Shown here: positions 27,801-36,202 of the stretch, one piece after another | How positions within the stretch are numbered: the stretch's first letter is position 1 | Layout: the number at the start of each line of letters is the position of its first letter | Assembly: GCF_014297275.1 (NCBI RefSeq) | Contig: NZ_JACOQK010000001.1 | Location: 186,001-250,000 of the forward strand | Source of the DNA: Clostridium facile | Lineage (GTDB): Bacteria; Bacillota; Clostridia; Oscillospirales; Ruminococcaceae | Direction of reading: 5' to 3' | DNA length: 64,000 nt | Made by a program: the position numbers and the translations under genes | The notes under the pieces: model-generated | Databases searched by the model: none | Told to the model about the DNA's origin: nothing | What the model saw: the letters and a program-made list of their open reading frames with translations, nothing else

Positions 27801-30559
27801 AACTGAAAAAAGGTCAGACCGCTATTTTTGATTTAGGTCAAAATATGGTAGGTTGGCCAAATATCAATATTACAGCTCCTCAAGGAACCGAAGTTGTGAT
27901 GCATTTTGCTGAAATGCTGAATGACAGTGGTGAAAAATCCAGAGGTAATGATGGCCCAGAAGGCGGTTTATATACAGCAAACTACCGTTCTGCAAAAGCA
28001 ACTGGTACTTACATTGCAAAAGGTGATACAAATGAAAGTTACCGTTCTACCTTTACTTTCTACGGATTCCGCTATGTATCCGTTACAGCAACACAAGATA
28101 TTACAATTAATAGCTTTGTAGCAGAAGTAGTAGGTTCTGCAATTCCTGAAACAGGTACTTTGGAAACTTCTGATGCTTCTGTTAACCAATTAATCAGTAA
28201 TGTTCTTTGGGGACAGAGAAGTAACTATCTCAGCGTTCCAACAGACTGTCCACAACGTGATGAAAAACTTGGTTGGTCCGGCGATACTCAGATCTTTGTT
28301 GGAGCAGCTTCTTACAATGCAAACGTTGCAGGTTTCTTCCATAAATGGGCTTATGATGCTCAGGATAGCCAACAAGGTGGCGCTTATACAGATACCATTC
28401 CACGTTCTGCAGCAGTAGGAGCTGGTAACGCTGCTTGGGGCGACGCTGGTATTATTGTACCTTATACTATGTACAAAATGTACGGCGATACTTTGATGAT
28501 TGAAAAAATGTATGATTCTATGACAGAATACATGCAGTGGCTGGAAGCAAGAGGATACATTGGTGCTGGCACAGGTTATGGTGACTGGTTGGCATATGAA
28601 TCCAATGAAGGTCCAGTAAGAAATGTAATCGCATGTGCATACTATGCAAACGATACTTTGATGATGGCAGAAATGTGTGATGCTATCGGCAAAACAGATG
28701 AAGCTGCTTCTTACCGTCAAAGATATGAAGAAATTAAAGATTACTTCCAGGCAACATTCTTGAATGCTGATGGAACATTAAAAACTGAAAACTCTACTCA
28801 AACATGTTATCTGATGGCTTTGAAATCCGACATGTTTGAAACAGAAGAACAAAAACAAGCTGCTGTTGATACTTTAGTTCAGAAAATTAAAGACAATGGC
28901 AATAAATTGGGTACTGGTTTCGTAGGTACTGGTGCATTAAACCAGACTTTAAGTGATGTTGGTGAAACCAATATGGCTTATACTCTGTTGTTACAGAGAG
29001 AAGATCCTTCTTGGCTCTATTCTGTAGACCAGGGTGCAACAACTATTTGGGAAAGATGGAACTCTTATACCAAAGAAAACGGTTTTGGCGATGTTAGTAT
29101 GAACTCCTTTAACCATTATTCTTATGGTGCGGTATTAGAATGGATGTATAGTGATATGCTGGGTATTGAAGCGGACATTGATGATCCAGGCTTCAAACAC
29201 ATCATTTTACAACCACAACCAGATACTCGTGAAGATTCTGAAATTCCTGCAAATGAACAGAGAATTACATCTGTAAAAGGTTCTTATGATTCTACATATG
29301 GTACAATCAGTGCAGAATGGAACTGGTCTGAAGACGAATTTAACTACACTGCAACAGTACCAGCAAATACTACCGCTACTGTATACTTGCCAACTACAGA
29401 AGGTCAGACTGTTACAGTAAACGGTAAAGATGTTGCCGATTTGGATGAAGCAACCGATGGTATCAAATACATCGAAACCACAGATGGTAAAGCTGTATTT
29501 GAAGTTGTTTCCGGTACCTTTAACTTTAAATCTTCTTCCACAGAAGAACCAACACCAGGTGATGTTGATAAAACAATCCTGGAAAAAGTAATTGCAAAAG
29601 CAACAGAATTAAAAGGTACAGAGGAATACACAAATGCTATTCCATCTGTAAAAGAAAGCTTTGATAAAGCATTAGCAGATGCACAAACTGTTTATGATAA
29701 TCCAGCGGCGACAGACAAAGAAGTAACCAATGCATGGATGACCTTAATGGATGAAATCCATAAACTGGGCTTCCAGGCAGGGGATAAGACAGCACTGCAA
29801 AATCTGTATGATGAAGTAAAGGATACTGACCTGAGCCAATATAAAGATGGAGCAGCAAAAGACAATTTCAAAACAGCATTAAAGAATGCAGAAACTGTAT
29901 TGGCAGATAGAGATGCAATGCAGAATGAAATTGACAAAGCATATAACGACCTGAAAGCAGCATTTGATGCGTTGGAAAAACTAGCAGATAAGAGCCAGTT
30001 AAAAGCATTGTTAGATGAATGTGCAGAATTCAAAGAGGAAAATTACACCCCAGCAACATGGGAAGTATTTGCACCAATTTTGGAAAAAGCACAAGGTGTT
30101 TATGACAATGTAGACGCTACTCAGGAAGAAGTTAATGCAGCAGTAGATGAACTGTTAGGTGGTATGTTACAGCTGAGATTTAAAGCTGATACTTCTATCT
30201 TAGAAGGATTGGTACAACAAGTAGAAGGTATGGACTTAAGCCAATATACAGATGCTAGCGTTGCAGCATTGAAAGCAGTTTTAGGTGAATCCAAAGCAAT
30301 GTTAGGCAATGAAAACTTAAGCAAGGATGATCAGCCAGCTGTAGATGCTCAAGTTGAAAAATTGGCACAAGCAATCAATAACTTGGAAGTAAAAGATAAC
30401 TCTGCTGTAAATAATAGCACAGGTTCTTCTACTCAAACAGGATCTACCACGACTACAAATCAACCAGTTAAAACTGGTGATAGCTCTATTGTATTTGCGT
30501 TAGCAGCTACAATGTTAGCAGGTGCTGGTATTATTGTTGCTAAAAAAAGACGTAAATAA
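24848..30559 (+). CDS. Giant secreted GH78 alpha-L-rhamnosidase with concanavalin-like inserts and FIVAR repeats
   Basis: A 1903-residue extracellular rhamnosidase. A signal peptide (VVAWIVALALLVTMM... cleaved near SAA) is followed by the Fn3-like rhamnosidase domain (about 35-150). Three concanavalin/LamG-like domains come next (about 180-315, 323-508, 563-695); the first and third share FYMWQLN, RPH(V/I)W and NGY. The galactose-binding-like N-domain follows (about 755-905). The GH78 core has the standard acid region DCPQRDEKLGWSGD (about 1131-1144) and base region TTIWERW (about 1397). FIVAR repeats (about 1573-1850) and a tail VKTGDSS, hydrophobic helix and KKRRK end it. The ATG at 24842 is only two bases from AAGGAGA, so ATG 24848 is preferred. 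Being expressed from its own promoter, it is not in an operon with transporters. Confidence 0.93.
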   Translation: MRKRNRVVAWIVALALLVTMMVPSLAVSAAEPDTTIQNLMVDNVTNPIGIDNKTPYFSWNMQSSVVGQKQTAYQIVVEKWNTVNDKAEKTVWDTGKVSSDVSIDIAYAGEALQSSSTYHWHVTVWDKDDKSVVSDAATFEMGLLEENAFDDVHWIRMPKAGDPDPDAPEQVADTSVYTIESNFKFNDAVGFVFAGTDKTHFYMWQLNNNMENGVEGSYIRPHVWNGGGALFNPENVGNFNGYKLDQDLVNGQTYNFKLVVDTENKTVTTYLDGQEVNKMNTGDANLSYGKLGFRQATNPAQGFVEEAWIDDLKATAKDGTILFYQDFSLASDTQFDGGEVVDGQLHVKCEDDNVQSDKVFFEKDTENYYRFDVDFTINSGKAGIMYGSNAAGSVYYYSQINPSYTGTLNGVNYNNEPAVVQNFKDGSAAAYGFDGGKITNVAQDDFIGKQHHVTVIANYGKQVWIYVDGVEAKYHDRLEDFSFDGKIGFTSDADDDVTYDNVCVKIDGQPQVLTDFSTEENIFDNGTVKDGTLNVAGATNAFLTGTLTGTEPVEPEPAEPVHFTYEADLTITGDAAGLVFSGTDSNNFYMWQLNGVDHDGQLYLRPHIWANGTPNYNGYEVDISQYFDFATEIQNKQIHVKLDVTNDAVVTYINDVKVNTFDLTGKPGTMVDGCVGFRSGAKGETFKADNLKVVSYDAEGTETVKYDYNFDDGINPFGGSAGQASSSQIVDGQFVVAENAGVLMTKDLSKLGMPMFRKSFDTAAEKEVVSAKVYASSLGVYDLYVNGERVGYTNADGEKMYDEMKPGWTDYNERILYYSHDITDLVKQHGSNVILATMGSGWWTGRVSYGTYGYKDMAFMAKTIITYSDGSQEVINTDSSWKTSKNGVIREADIWDGETYDANYPSPAEISTSDYVEDESWQKPSYSTDFRGIISAQTGQTIQVRKELERTSAKTTVYEGTVDNGSDYGKINVVKDDYAANDKIELKKGQTAIFDLGQNMVGWPNINITAPQGTEVVMHFAEMLNDSGEKSRGNDGPEGGLYTANYRSAKATGTYIAKGDTNESYRSTFTFYGFRYVSVTATQDITINSFVAEVVGSAIPETGTLETSDASVNQLISNVLWGQRSNYLSVPTDCPQRDEKLGWSGDTQIFVGAASYNANVAGFFHKWAYDAQDSQQGGAYTDTIPRSAAVGAGNAAWGDAGIIVPYTMYKMYGDTLMIEKMYDSMTEYMQWLEARGYIGAGTGYGDWLAYESNEGPVRNVIACAYYANDTLMMAEMCDAIGKTDEAASYRQRYEEIKDYFQATFLNADGTLKTENSTQTCYLMALKSDMFETEEQKQAAVDTLVQKIKDNGNKLGTGFVGTGALNQTLSDVGETNMAYTLLLQREDPSWLYSVDQGATTIWERWNSYTKENGFGDVSMNSFNHYSYGAVLEWMYSDMLGIEADIDDPGFKHIILQPQPDTREDSEIPANEQRITSVKGSYDSTYGTISAEWNWSEDEFNYTATVPANTTATVYLPTTEGQTVTVNGKDVADLDEATDGIKYIETTDGKAVFEVVSGTFNFKSSSTEEPTPGDVDKTILEKVIAKATELKGTEEYTNAIPSVKESFDKALADAQTVYDNPAATDKEVTNAWMTLMDEIHKLGFQAGDKTALQNLYDEVKDTDLSQYKDGAAKDNFKTALKNAETVLADRDAMQNEIDKAYNDLKAAFDALEKLADKSQLKALLDECAEFKEENYTPATWEVFAPILEKAQGVYDNVDATQEEVNAAVDELLGGMLQLRFKADTSILEGLVQQVEGMDLSQYTDASVAALKAVLGESKAMLGNENLSKDDQPAVDAQVEKLAQAINNLEVKDNSAVNNSTGSSTQTGSTTTTNQPVKTGDSSIVFALAATMLAGAGIIVAKKRRK

Positions 30560-30610
30560 GTTCAATAACTGATTACGCTAAATTGCTTCTAAATGAGAAG
30601 TAATTGAATA

Positions 30611-30640
30611 AACGGGAGACACAATTGTGTCTCCCGTTTT
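30611..30640 (+). terminator. Terminator of the giant GH78 gene
   Basis: A perfect palindrome AACGGGAGACACAA / TTGTGTCTCCCGTT, followed by TTG. Confidence 0.75.
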
Positions 30641-30675
30641 GTTATGATTGCTGCCCATAGTTTAAAAAAATTAGT

Positions 30676-30960
30676 AGAACCAGAGGTGAATAAAAAACTT
30701 GGCAAAATGAGAAACTCTAATAGATGAAAAATGCTTTATACTTGAGAATGGAGTAGAAGATTTTAGAAAAGCAATTCAGGAATTTTTGCATACAGTTTTC
30801 TTTCCAGAAAAGGGTATGGAAAGAAAAACCATACTGGTTTATCAGTAGAGGAGCAAGCGATGCGATAGTAGTTCTTCGATATTTCTTTCAGCCCTCTCTG
30901 AGGTCTGAGTAAACCACTAGTTTACTAGTGATTTTGACTGCCTGTCTAAGCAAAATAAAA
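30676..30960. repeat. Dispersed intergenic repeat, copy A
   Basis: This segment aligns along its length with 48820-49078 in the same orientation. Shared blocks are AACCAG..G..AATAAAAAA, GAAGATTTTAGAAAA versus AAAGATTTTAGAAAA, AATTC.GG.A.TTTTT.CATACA, GGTATGGAA.GAAAA, GAGCAAGCGAT.CGAT.GTAGTT and CTAGTTTACTAGTG. Both copies follow the terminator of a surface rhamnosidase gene. No intact ORF covers either. Confidence 0.75.
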
Positions 30961-30967
30961 TACCTGG

Positions 30968-31200
30968 TTTTACCAGAGATAGAAAGAGAAGTTTTAAGGG
31001 AATAACTTTCTAATAGATGGCTTTTGTAGGATAAAAGTATATAGAATAGCAGTCATCAGTTAATCTCATACGGCTGCCGATATCTGATGGAAATTGTTTA
31101 CGAATAGCAGAATGTATGATGCCATGGTATTTTTTAATACTTTTTCCAGGTCTCTGAGCAAACCATCCATTTATTAGTGATTTAAATTGAAAAATGTTTG
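30968..31200. repeat. Degenerate tandem copy C of the intergenic repeat
   Basis: It begins ACCAGAGATAGAAAGAGAAG and TCTAATAGATGG, parallel to the start of copy A, and ends GGTCTCTGAGCAAACC...TTATTAGTGATTT, parallel to its end. The middle is poorly conserved. The rest of the gap up to 31620 shows no gene I can support. Confidence 0.5.
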
Positions 31201-31620
31201 GTTTCATTGAAGAATATAGTTTGTAATTAAGCAGCTGTGGAAAAAGAAATACATCTATAGTTGAAAAAACTAGAGTGACGTATTGATTGATTTTGTAGGA
31301 CAGATAAGAAAAATAACTGAAAAATTAGAGAAAGAGATTATTAGTTCTATTAATTTAGATTTCTGCTTATTTGAGCATAAGGTCTCTTTCATGTTTGGTA
31401 AGTCAATTGTGTTTACTCTATAATACCATTATTTAACAAAAAATGGTTTGAAAACAGAAATATGGTATAATAAAGATGCCTTATAAGTTATTAATTTTGA
31501 AATAATGGTTGTATTTTGTAACGAAATGTTGATTTAAAAACACTTATATAATAGGAAAAAGAAAATTATCGATAAAAACAATGGATACATAATAGATTGG
31601 AGAAGAAGGGAGGAAAAATT

Positions 31621-32097
31621 GTGGAAGAAATAAAAGAATTATATGATTTGTATCATGATGATTTATACCGTTATATTTTTTCATTAACAAAAAATCAGCA
31701 TCAAACAGAAGATATTCTTCAATCCACTTTTTTATCCGCTCTGCAATCCCTTTCTTCTTTTCAACGAAGGTCTACCATTAAAACTTGGCTTATTGGTATT
31801 GCAAGGCATGAATATTTTTCTTATTTAAGGAAAAATCCAATGGAACTTGGACTATATGAGCTTACTGTTGAACCAGGAGATATTGATCCATCCGAGCATG
31901 AACTTAGTTGGATAATCCTTCAGGAATTATCGAAATTATCTGAATTACAAAAGGAAATTGCGGTTTTGCGGCTATTTAATGAACTAACTTTCGCTGAGAT
32001 TTCTATCATCATTGGTAAAACAGAGAATTATTGTAGGGTTTCATTTTTTCGGACGAAACAAAAATTAATGGAGGTATTGCAAAATGAAGCAGATTAA
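31621..32097 (+). CDS. ECF-type RNA polymerase sigma factor
   Basis: A 158-residue extracytoplasmic-function sigma factor. Region 2 is at about 1-75 (LYDLYHDDLYRYIFSLTKNQ, HQTEDILQSTFLSAL, then KTWLIGIARHEYFSYLRK). Region 4 is at about 95-155 (LQKEIAVLRLFNELTFAEIS). The GTG at 31621 has GGGAGG seven bases upstream; an in-frame TTG at 31597 comes before that ribosome site, so the GTG is preferred. It overlaps the anti-sigma gene by 14 bp. Its trigger is unknown. Confidence 0.92.
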   Translation: MEEIKELYDLYHDDLYRYIFSLTKNQHQTEDILQSTFLSALQSLSSFQRRSTIKTWLIGIARHEYFSYLRKNPMELGLYELTVEPGDIDPSEHELSWIILQELSKLSELQKEIAVLRLFNELTFAEISIIIGKTENYCRVSFFRTKQKLMEVLQNEAD

Positions 32098-32620
32098 TTG
32101 TAACATGATACAAGATTTACTTCCATTGTATCAGGAAGGCTTGGTTTCTGGACAAACCAAAAAAGAAATAGATGAGCATCTGCAAAGATGCCCTCAATGC
32201 CGTGCGGTTCAAGAGAAAAACCAACAGGAATTGTTTCATCAGACTGATTTGCTCTCCAATACAAATTCCAAAGAAAAATCTGCGTTAGTTCTATTGAAGA
32301 AAATCCAAAAATCCCAAAATAGTACCTGGTATTTTACTGTGATTCTTTCTATGTTAGTAGCAGACTATCTTTCCTTGCTTTATCAAGGATGGATTGGATT
32401 TGTTCCTTGCTTAATTCTTATACCATTTCTACTAACACTATTGTTCCATCGTTACAAAGCAATTTTAATTTTTGGAGCTCTTGAGTTTTTAATGGTAAGT
32501 ATGGTGCAAACTCACTTGATATTGGGCTTAATAGGGCTGCCATTTTTCTTTTTTTGTACAGGAAGCGGGATCATGCTGGCGAAACAAATCCAGTTGTGGA
32601 GAAAGAAGGGATTAGAATGA
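32084..32620 (+). CDS. Zinc-finger anti-sigma factor
   Basis: A 178-residue membrane protein that likely holds the preceding sigma factor inactive. The N-terminal ZAS motif is visible: CNMIQDLLPLYQEGLVSG, then HLQRCPQC (HxxxCxxC). About four hydrophobic helices follow from residue 85 on. Both gene overlaps (14 bp with the sigma gene, 4 bp with the next) support a three-gene operon. Confidence 0.9.
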   Translation: MKQINCNMIQDLLPLYQEGLVSGQTKKEIDEHLQRCPQCRAVQEKNQQELFHQTDLLSNTNSKEKSALVLLKKIQKSQNSTWYFTVILSMLVADYLSLLYQGWIGFVPCLILIPFLLTLLFHRYKAILIFGALEFLMVSMVQTHLILGLIGLPFFFFCTGSGIMLAKQIQLWRKKGLE

Positions 32621-33300
32621 AAAAAACAAAACGCATTGTATTATTAGTAATTTCTGTTATATGGGTCATCAGTTCCACCGGTTGTTATCTGATGGCTAAG
32701 GGAAATCCAATCCGATATTTTCAAGCAAAAAGAGAAATTCAAACTTATATTGAAAAACATTACGGAAAAGAAATTGTGATGGGGGAATTATCTTATACAT
32801 CAAAGACCAATACTTTTTATGCATCTGTTACAGAAGCGGACGATTCCAGGAACCATTCCAGTATTGTATATTATCCAACTGGAGAGATTGGAGACTATTA
32901 TCAGTTTGATATTCAATCCCGTATGGAAGAAGAGGTTTCTAGTATGATTTATACTTTCCTCAATACACAAATGCAATTAACACAGGAAGATATTACCATA
33001 AATACGTTATTAGAACTACCTCCCTTCCAATATCAGTTGGACTCTTCCTATGACCCAAATATACCTGTTACCATTCAAATAGAATTGAATCAAGAATTTT
33101 CTTCCAAAGAAGATTATATCGCAACTGCAATTCCTCTGATACAAAAACTTCAGATTTTAGGGATACCAATAGAAAATGCGAAACTGTATTCTTATCTTCC
33201 TGAAGATGGAAACAGTTGTTACCAGACAGAATTAACTAGTTTTGAAGCAACGGAAGAAGAAATGGTATCACATACCAAAATTGTCACAATCAAAAAATAA
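32617..33300 (+). CDS. Predicted membrane or lipoprotein of the ECF sigma operon
   Basis: A 227-residue protein I do not recognise. The N-terminus has a hydrophobic stretch ending in VISSTGCYL; TGC could be a lipobox, though the residue at -3 is atypical. The rest is a soluble extracytoplasmic domain with a repeated YY/Y pattern and many Glu residues. The ATG at 32617 overlaps the anti-sigma stop by four bases; an earlier in-frame ATG lies inside that gene. Its position suggests it senses or answers the signal controlling the sigma factor. Confidence 0.75.
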   Translation: MKKTKRIVLLVISVIWVISSTGCYLMAKGNPIRYFQAKREIQTYIEKHYGKEIVMGELSYTSKTNTFYASVTEADDSRNHSSIVYYPTGEIGDYYQFDIQSRMEEEVSSMIYTFLNTQMQLTQEDITINTLLELPPFQYQLDSSYDPNIPVTIQIELNQEFSSKEDYIATAIPLIQKLQILGIPIENAKLYSYLPEDGNSCYQTELTSFEATEEEMVSHTKIVTIKK

Positions 33301-33348
33301 ACGCAACTGTTATGTTCTGCTTTTGATGGCTGAAGAAGCAGATGAAAA

Positions 33349-33377
33349 AATACCTCCCATATATTATGGGAGGTATT
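33349..33377. terminator. Terminator between the sigma operon and galE
   Basis: AATACCTCCCATA / TATGGGAGGTATT, loop TAT. The T-run lies on the minus-strand side, so it mainly ends galE transcripts, but it can also block read-through from the other side. Confidence 0.8.
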
Positions 33378-33390
33378 CTCAACCAATTAT

Positions 33391-34404
33391 TTATTCAATT
33401 CCATTTGGATTTTTACAGATAAAATTCCAACTATCCTGGCACATATCTTCAATTGTTTTTTTGGCTGACCATCCCAACAACTCTTTGGCTTTAGAAGTAT
33501 CTGCATAACAGGTAGCAATATCTCCTGCCCGCCGTTCGATAATTTGGTAAGGCAGTTTTTTTCCACAGGCTTTCTCAAATGAGTGGAAAAGTTCTAATAC
33601 ACTGGTACCTTTTCCTGTTCCTAAGTTAATTTCTTGAGCTCCATTATGTTCTAGTGCATATTTTACAGCATCTAAATGTCCTTTCGCCAAATCCACTACA
33701 TGAATATAGTCCCGTACACCAGTGCCATCTGGAGTATCGTAATCATCGCCAAAAACTCTTAAATATTCTAGTTTTCCAATTGCAACCTGACAAATATATG
33801 GCATTAGGTTGTTTGGAATACCATTTGGGTCTTCACCAAGCAAACCGCTATGATGTGCCCCAATCGGATTAAAGTAACGCAATAGAACTATGCTCCATTT
33901 TGGATCGGATACACAAAGATCACGTAATATTTGTTCAATCATCACTTTCGTGTACCCATATGGATTTGTTGCAGAAGTTGGCATATTTTCCTGATATGGA
34001 ACGGGGTTGTTCATACCATATACAGTCGCGGAAGAAGAAAATACAATACGGTAACAGTGGTATTTTCGCATACATTCCAAAAGGTATAAAGTACCAGTAA
34101 TATTATTTGAATAATATTCCAATGGTTTTTCTACCGATTCACCAACTGCTTTTAAGCCGGCAAAATGGATTACTGCATCAATTTGGTATTGCTGGAAGAT
34201 CTGGTCTAATTCTTCTGGATGGCATAAGTCAGCTTTTATAAAATCCATCTTCTTTTCAGTAATCGTTTGAATTCGGTCTAAAACAGCTGGTTTTGAATTA
34301 CAAAAGTTATCTGTTCCAACTACATGGTATCCGGACTGGATTAATTCAACACAGGTATGGCTTCCAATAAATCCGGTTGCACCTGTTACTAAAATTGTTG
34401 ACAT
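33391..34404 (-). CDS. galE: UDP-glucose 4-epimerase
   Basis: A 337-residue short-chain dehydrogenase-type epimerase converting UDP-galactose and UDP-glucose. The NAD-binding motif GATGFIGSH is at residues 7-15. SSSATVYGMNNPVPYQE (about 124-140) contains the catalytic Ser, and YGYTKVMIE (about 149-157) the YxxxK pair. AFAGLKAVGESVEKP-type and NPIGAHHSG blocks are typical GalE. The start has TAGGAGTAA upstream on the minus strand. The locus lies beside an esterase and rhamnosidases, but galE is general. Confidence 0.95.
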   Translation of the reverse strand: MSTILVTGATGFIGSHTCVELIQSGYHVVGTDNFCNSKPAVLDRIQTITEKKMDFIKADLCHPEELDQIFQQYQIDAVIHFAGLKAVGESVEKPLEYYSNNITGTLYLLECMRKYHCYRIVFSSSATVYGMNNPVPYQENMPTSATNPYGYTKVMIEQILRDLCVSDPKWSIVLLRYFNPIGAHHSGLLGEDPNGIPNNLMPYICQVAIGKLEYLRVFGDDYDTPDGTGVRDYIHVVDLAKGHLDAVKYALEHNGAQEINLGTGKGTSVLELFHSFEKACGKKLPYQIIERRAGDIATCYADTSKAKELLGWSAKKTIEDMCQDSWNFICKNPNGIE

Positions 34405-34644
34405 AATCGTTACTCCTATTATCTGTTATTCATGTTTTATAAACCTCATTTTTAGCTATCTATTACTATTCCACTAAATCCAATTTTTATTGTGGTGTAT
34501 CGGAATATCGTCTATAAAACAGGTTGATATATCATTTATAATATAAAAATATTATATAGCGTTTAGTGTTTTTTGAACTATAATATAATAATTCGTAATG
34601 AAAGGGAACGATCTATTAAATAAAAAAGATACTCTCAACATCAA

Positions 34645-35466
34645 TCAAATAATCTGACGTTTTAACCAGCTAATAGCTTTATCAATCCAATCCTGGCAGT
34701 TTGGTTCCCATTGCTCTGGTGTCCTCATTGTAACCTCATCCGCTAAAGCCAAACCATGGATACCACGTTCATAGATATGTAGTTCAAATGGAATTTTATG
34801 CTGGCGCAAAGCGATACTGAACAGCAGTGAGTTTTCTACTGGAACACTGGTATCTTGTTGGGTATGCCACAAAAAGGTAGGAGGTGTATTGGAAGAAACC
34901 TGATTTTCCAAAGAAAGATGCTGCAATAATGTTTCATCTGGCTGGCTTCCCATAAGATGTTCGCAAGATTCCTGATGGGTAAAGGGTCCAGTTGTAATAA
35001 CAGGGTAGCATAAGATCATTCCATTTGGCTGATATTCTGATGGAGAAGAACCCATTATTTTCTGTAACCATTCCTGGTTCCACATAGTTCCCAGACAAGC
35101 TGCTAAATGCCCTCCAGCAGAAAAACCATTTAGAAAAATCTGATTGGTGTCAATCGACCATTCTTCCGCATGAGAACGGATAAAACGTATGGATTCCGCT
35201 AACTGGGTTAATGCGGTTGGAAAACGGTTGGGAACAATGCTATATTGTAATACAAATGCGTTAATTCCTTGTGATAAAAAACGCATTGCAACAGGTTCCC
35301 CTTCTCGTACCGAACGTCTGCTATATCCACCACCAGGACAGATAATCACGGCTGGTCTTAATTTTCCTTGTGCGATTGGAGGATTTAATAAATAAGCTTG
35401 TAAAACTGGCTGTTCCAGTCCAATTACTGGGCAGTTGGTGTTGATAAAATATTCCTGATAAATCAT
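34645..35466 (-). CDS. Alpha/beta hydrolase, carbohydrate esterase-like
   Basis: A 273-residue cytoplasmic-looking alpha/beta hydrolase of the BD-FAE/acetylxylan-esterase-like group. The oxyanion segment ICPGGGYSRRS is near 43-53, the nucleophile elbow GFSAGGH near 114-120, an Asp in QDTSVPVENS near 205, and the His in GIHGLAL near 238. There is no signal peptide. It may remove acyl groups from imported oligosaccharides, fitting the glycan-degrading genes nearby; the substrate is inference. Confidence 0.85.
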   Translation of the reverse strand: MIYQEYFINTNCPVIGLEQPVLQAYLLNPPIAQGKLRPAVIICPGGGYSRRSVREGEPVAMRFLSQGINAFVLQYSIVPNRFPTALTQLAESIRFIRSHAEEWSIDTNQIFLNGFSAGGHLAACLGTMWNQEWLQKIMGSSPSEYQPNGMILCYPVITTGPFTHQESCEHLMGSQPDETLLQHLSLENQVSSNTPPTFLWHTQQDTSVPVENSLLFSIALRQHKIPFELHIYERGIHGLALADEVTMRTPEQWEPNCQDWIDKAISWLKRQII

Positions 35467-35488
35467 GTTTTGTCTCCTTATTTATAAT

Positions 35489-35527
35489 TTCAGCCAAAGC
35501 AATTTTATCAAAACGGCTTTGGCTGAA
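35489..35527. terminator. Hairpin downstream of the second TrkA-type gene
   Basis: A 12-bp stem TTCAGCCAAAGC / GCTTTGGCTGAA with a 15-nt loop, next to the minus-strand gene's stop. The T-run is weak on the minus side. Confidence 0.6.
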
Positions 35528-35530
35528 TTT

Positions 35531-36190
35531 TTATTTGCTGAACATACGTTGCAGTTCTTTTTTGTTTTTATCATCCGTCATAATCATGACATCATCCCCT
35601 TCAATGAGCAATGTATCCCCTTGAGGAATAATACTTTTTCCTTTACGTAGGATCGTTATTACCAATGTATTTGGTGGGAAATGGATCTCACTAAGTGGTT
35701 GTCCGTTGATTGAATCGGTATCTTTTACAATAAATTCACAAATAGAAGAATTGCCCATGTTCATACGGGTAATAAACCGCATACTTACAGCGTCTACTTC
35801 CCGTTCAATCAAATTTGTAATAATATTAATACTAGATACTACGATGTCAGCCCCAATCGTTTTCATAATATCAATATTTTTAGGATTATTTGCTTTTACA
35901 ATGGTTGTTTTTACATGAAAGTAATTACGAGCCAGTTGTGCGGCAATAAAATTATCTTCATCTCTCCCTGTAATTGCTACCATAATATCCGCCTTATGTG
36001 CTTCTGCTTTTTTTAAAGTACGGATGTCTGTCCCATCTCCTCGAAAAACAGAAATATCAAGACGATCAGCTACATAGGCGCATTTACATCTCTCTTTTTC
36101 AATAATTTTAATTTCATGTGTACCTGCATGTAATAAGGATTTGGCTAAATAATATCCAACATTACCTCCACCTATAATTAAAATATTCAT
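35531..36190 (-). CDS. TrkA/KtrA-family K+ uptake regulator (RCK protein) 2
   Basis: A 219-residue cytoplasmic gating protein for potassium transport. The TrkA-N Rossmann domain begins IIGGGNVGYYLAKSLL (about 4-19) with a conserved RCK core, and the TrkA-C domain follows (about 135-219: VKDTDSINGQPLSEIHFPPN). It lies 12 bp after a second TrkA protein, so the two form a minus-strand operon. No TrkH/KtrB pore gene lies beside it here. Confidence 0.9.
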   Translation of the reverse strand: MNILIIGGGNVGYYLAKSLLHAGTHEIKIIEKERCKCAYVADRLDISVFRGDGTDIRTLKKAEAHKADIMVAITGRDEDNFIAAQLARNYFHVKTTIVKANNPKNIDIMKTIGADIVVSSINIITNLIEREVDAVSMRFITRMNMGNSSICEFIVKDTDSINGQPLSEIHFPPNTLVITILRKGKSIIPQGDTLLIEGDDVMIMTDDKNKKELQRMFSK

Positions 36191-36202
36191 GATGGTATCC
36201 TC

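Noticed and set aside
28190..28720. 176-codon open frame on the minus strand inside the giant GH78 gene
   Set aside because: It lies opposite the conserved catalytic region, has no ribosome site, and its product resembles no family.
31010..31207. 65-codon minus-strand frame within repeat copy C
   Set aside because: It has no ribosome site and is broken in copies A and B; treated as part of the repeat rather than a gene.
30560..31600. CRISPR array in the repeat-rich gap
   Set aside because: Repeats are long, degenerate and not regularly spaced; no cas genes in the window.
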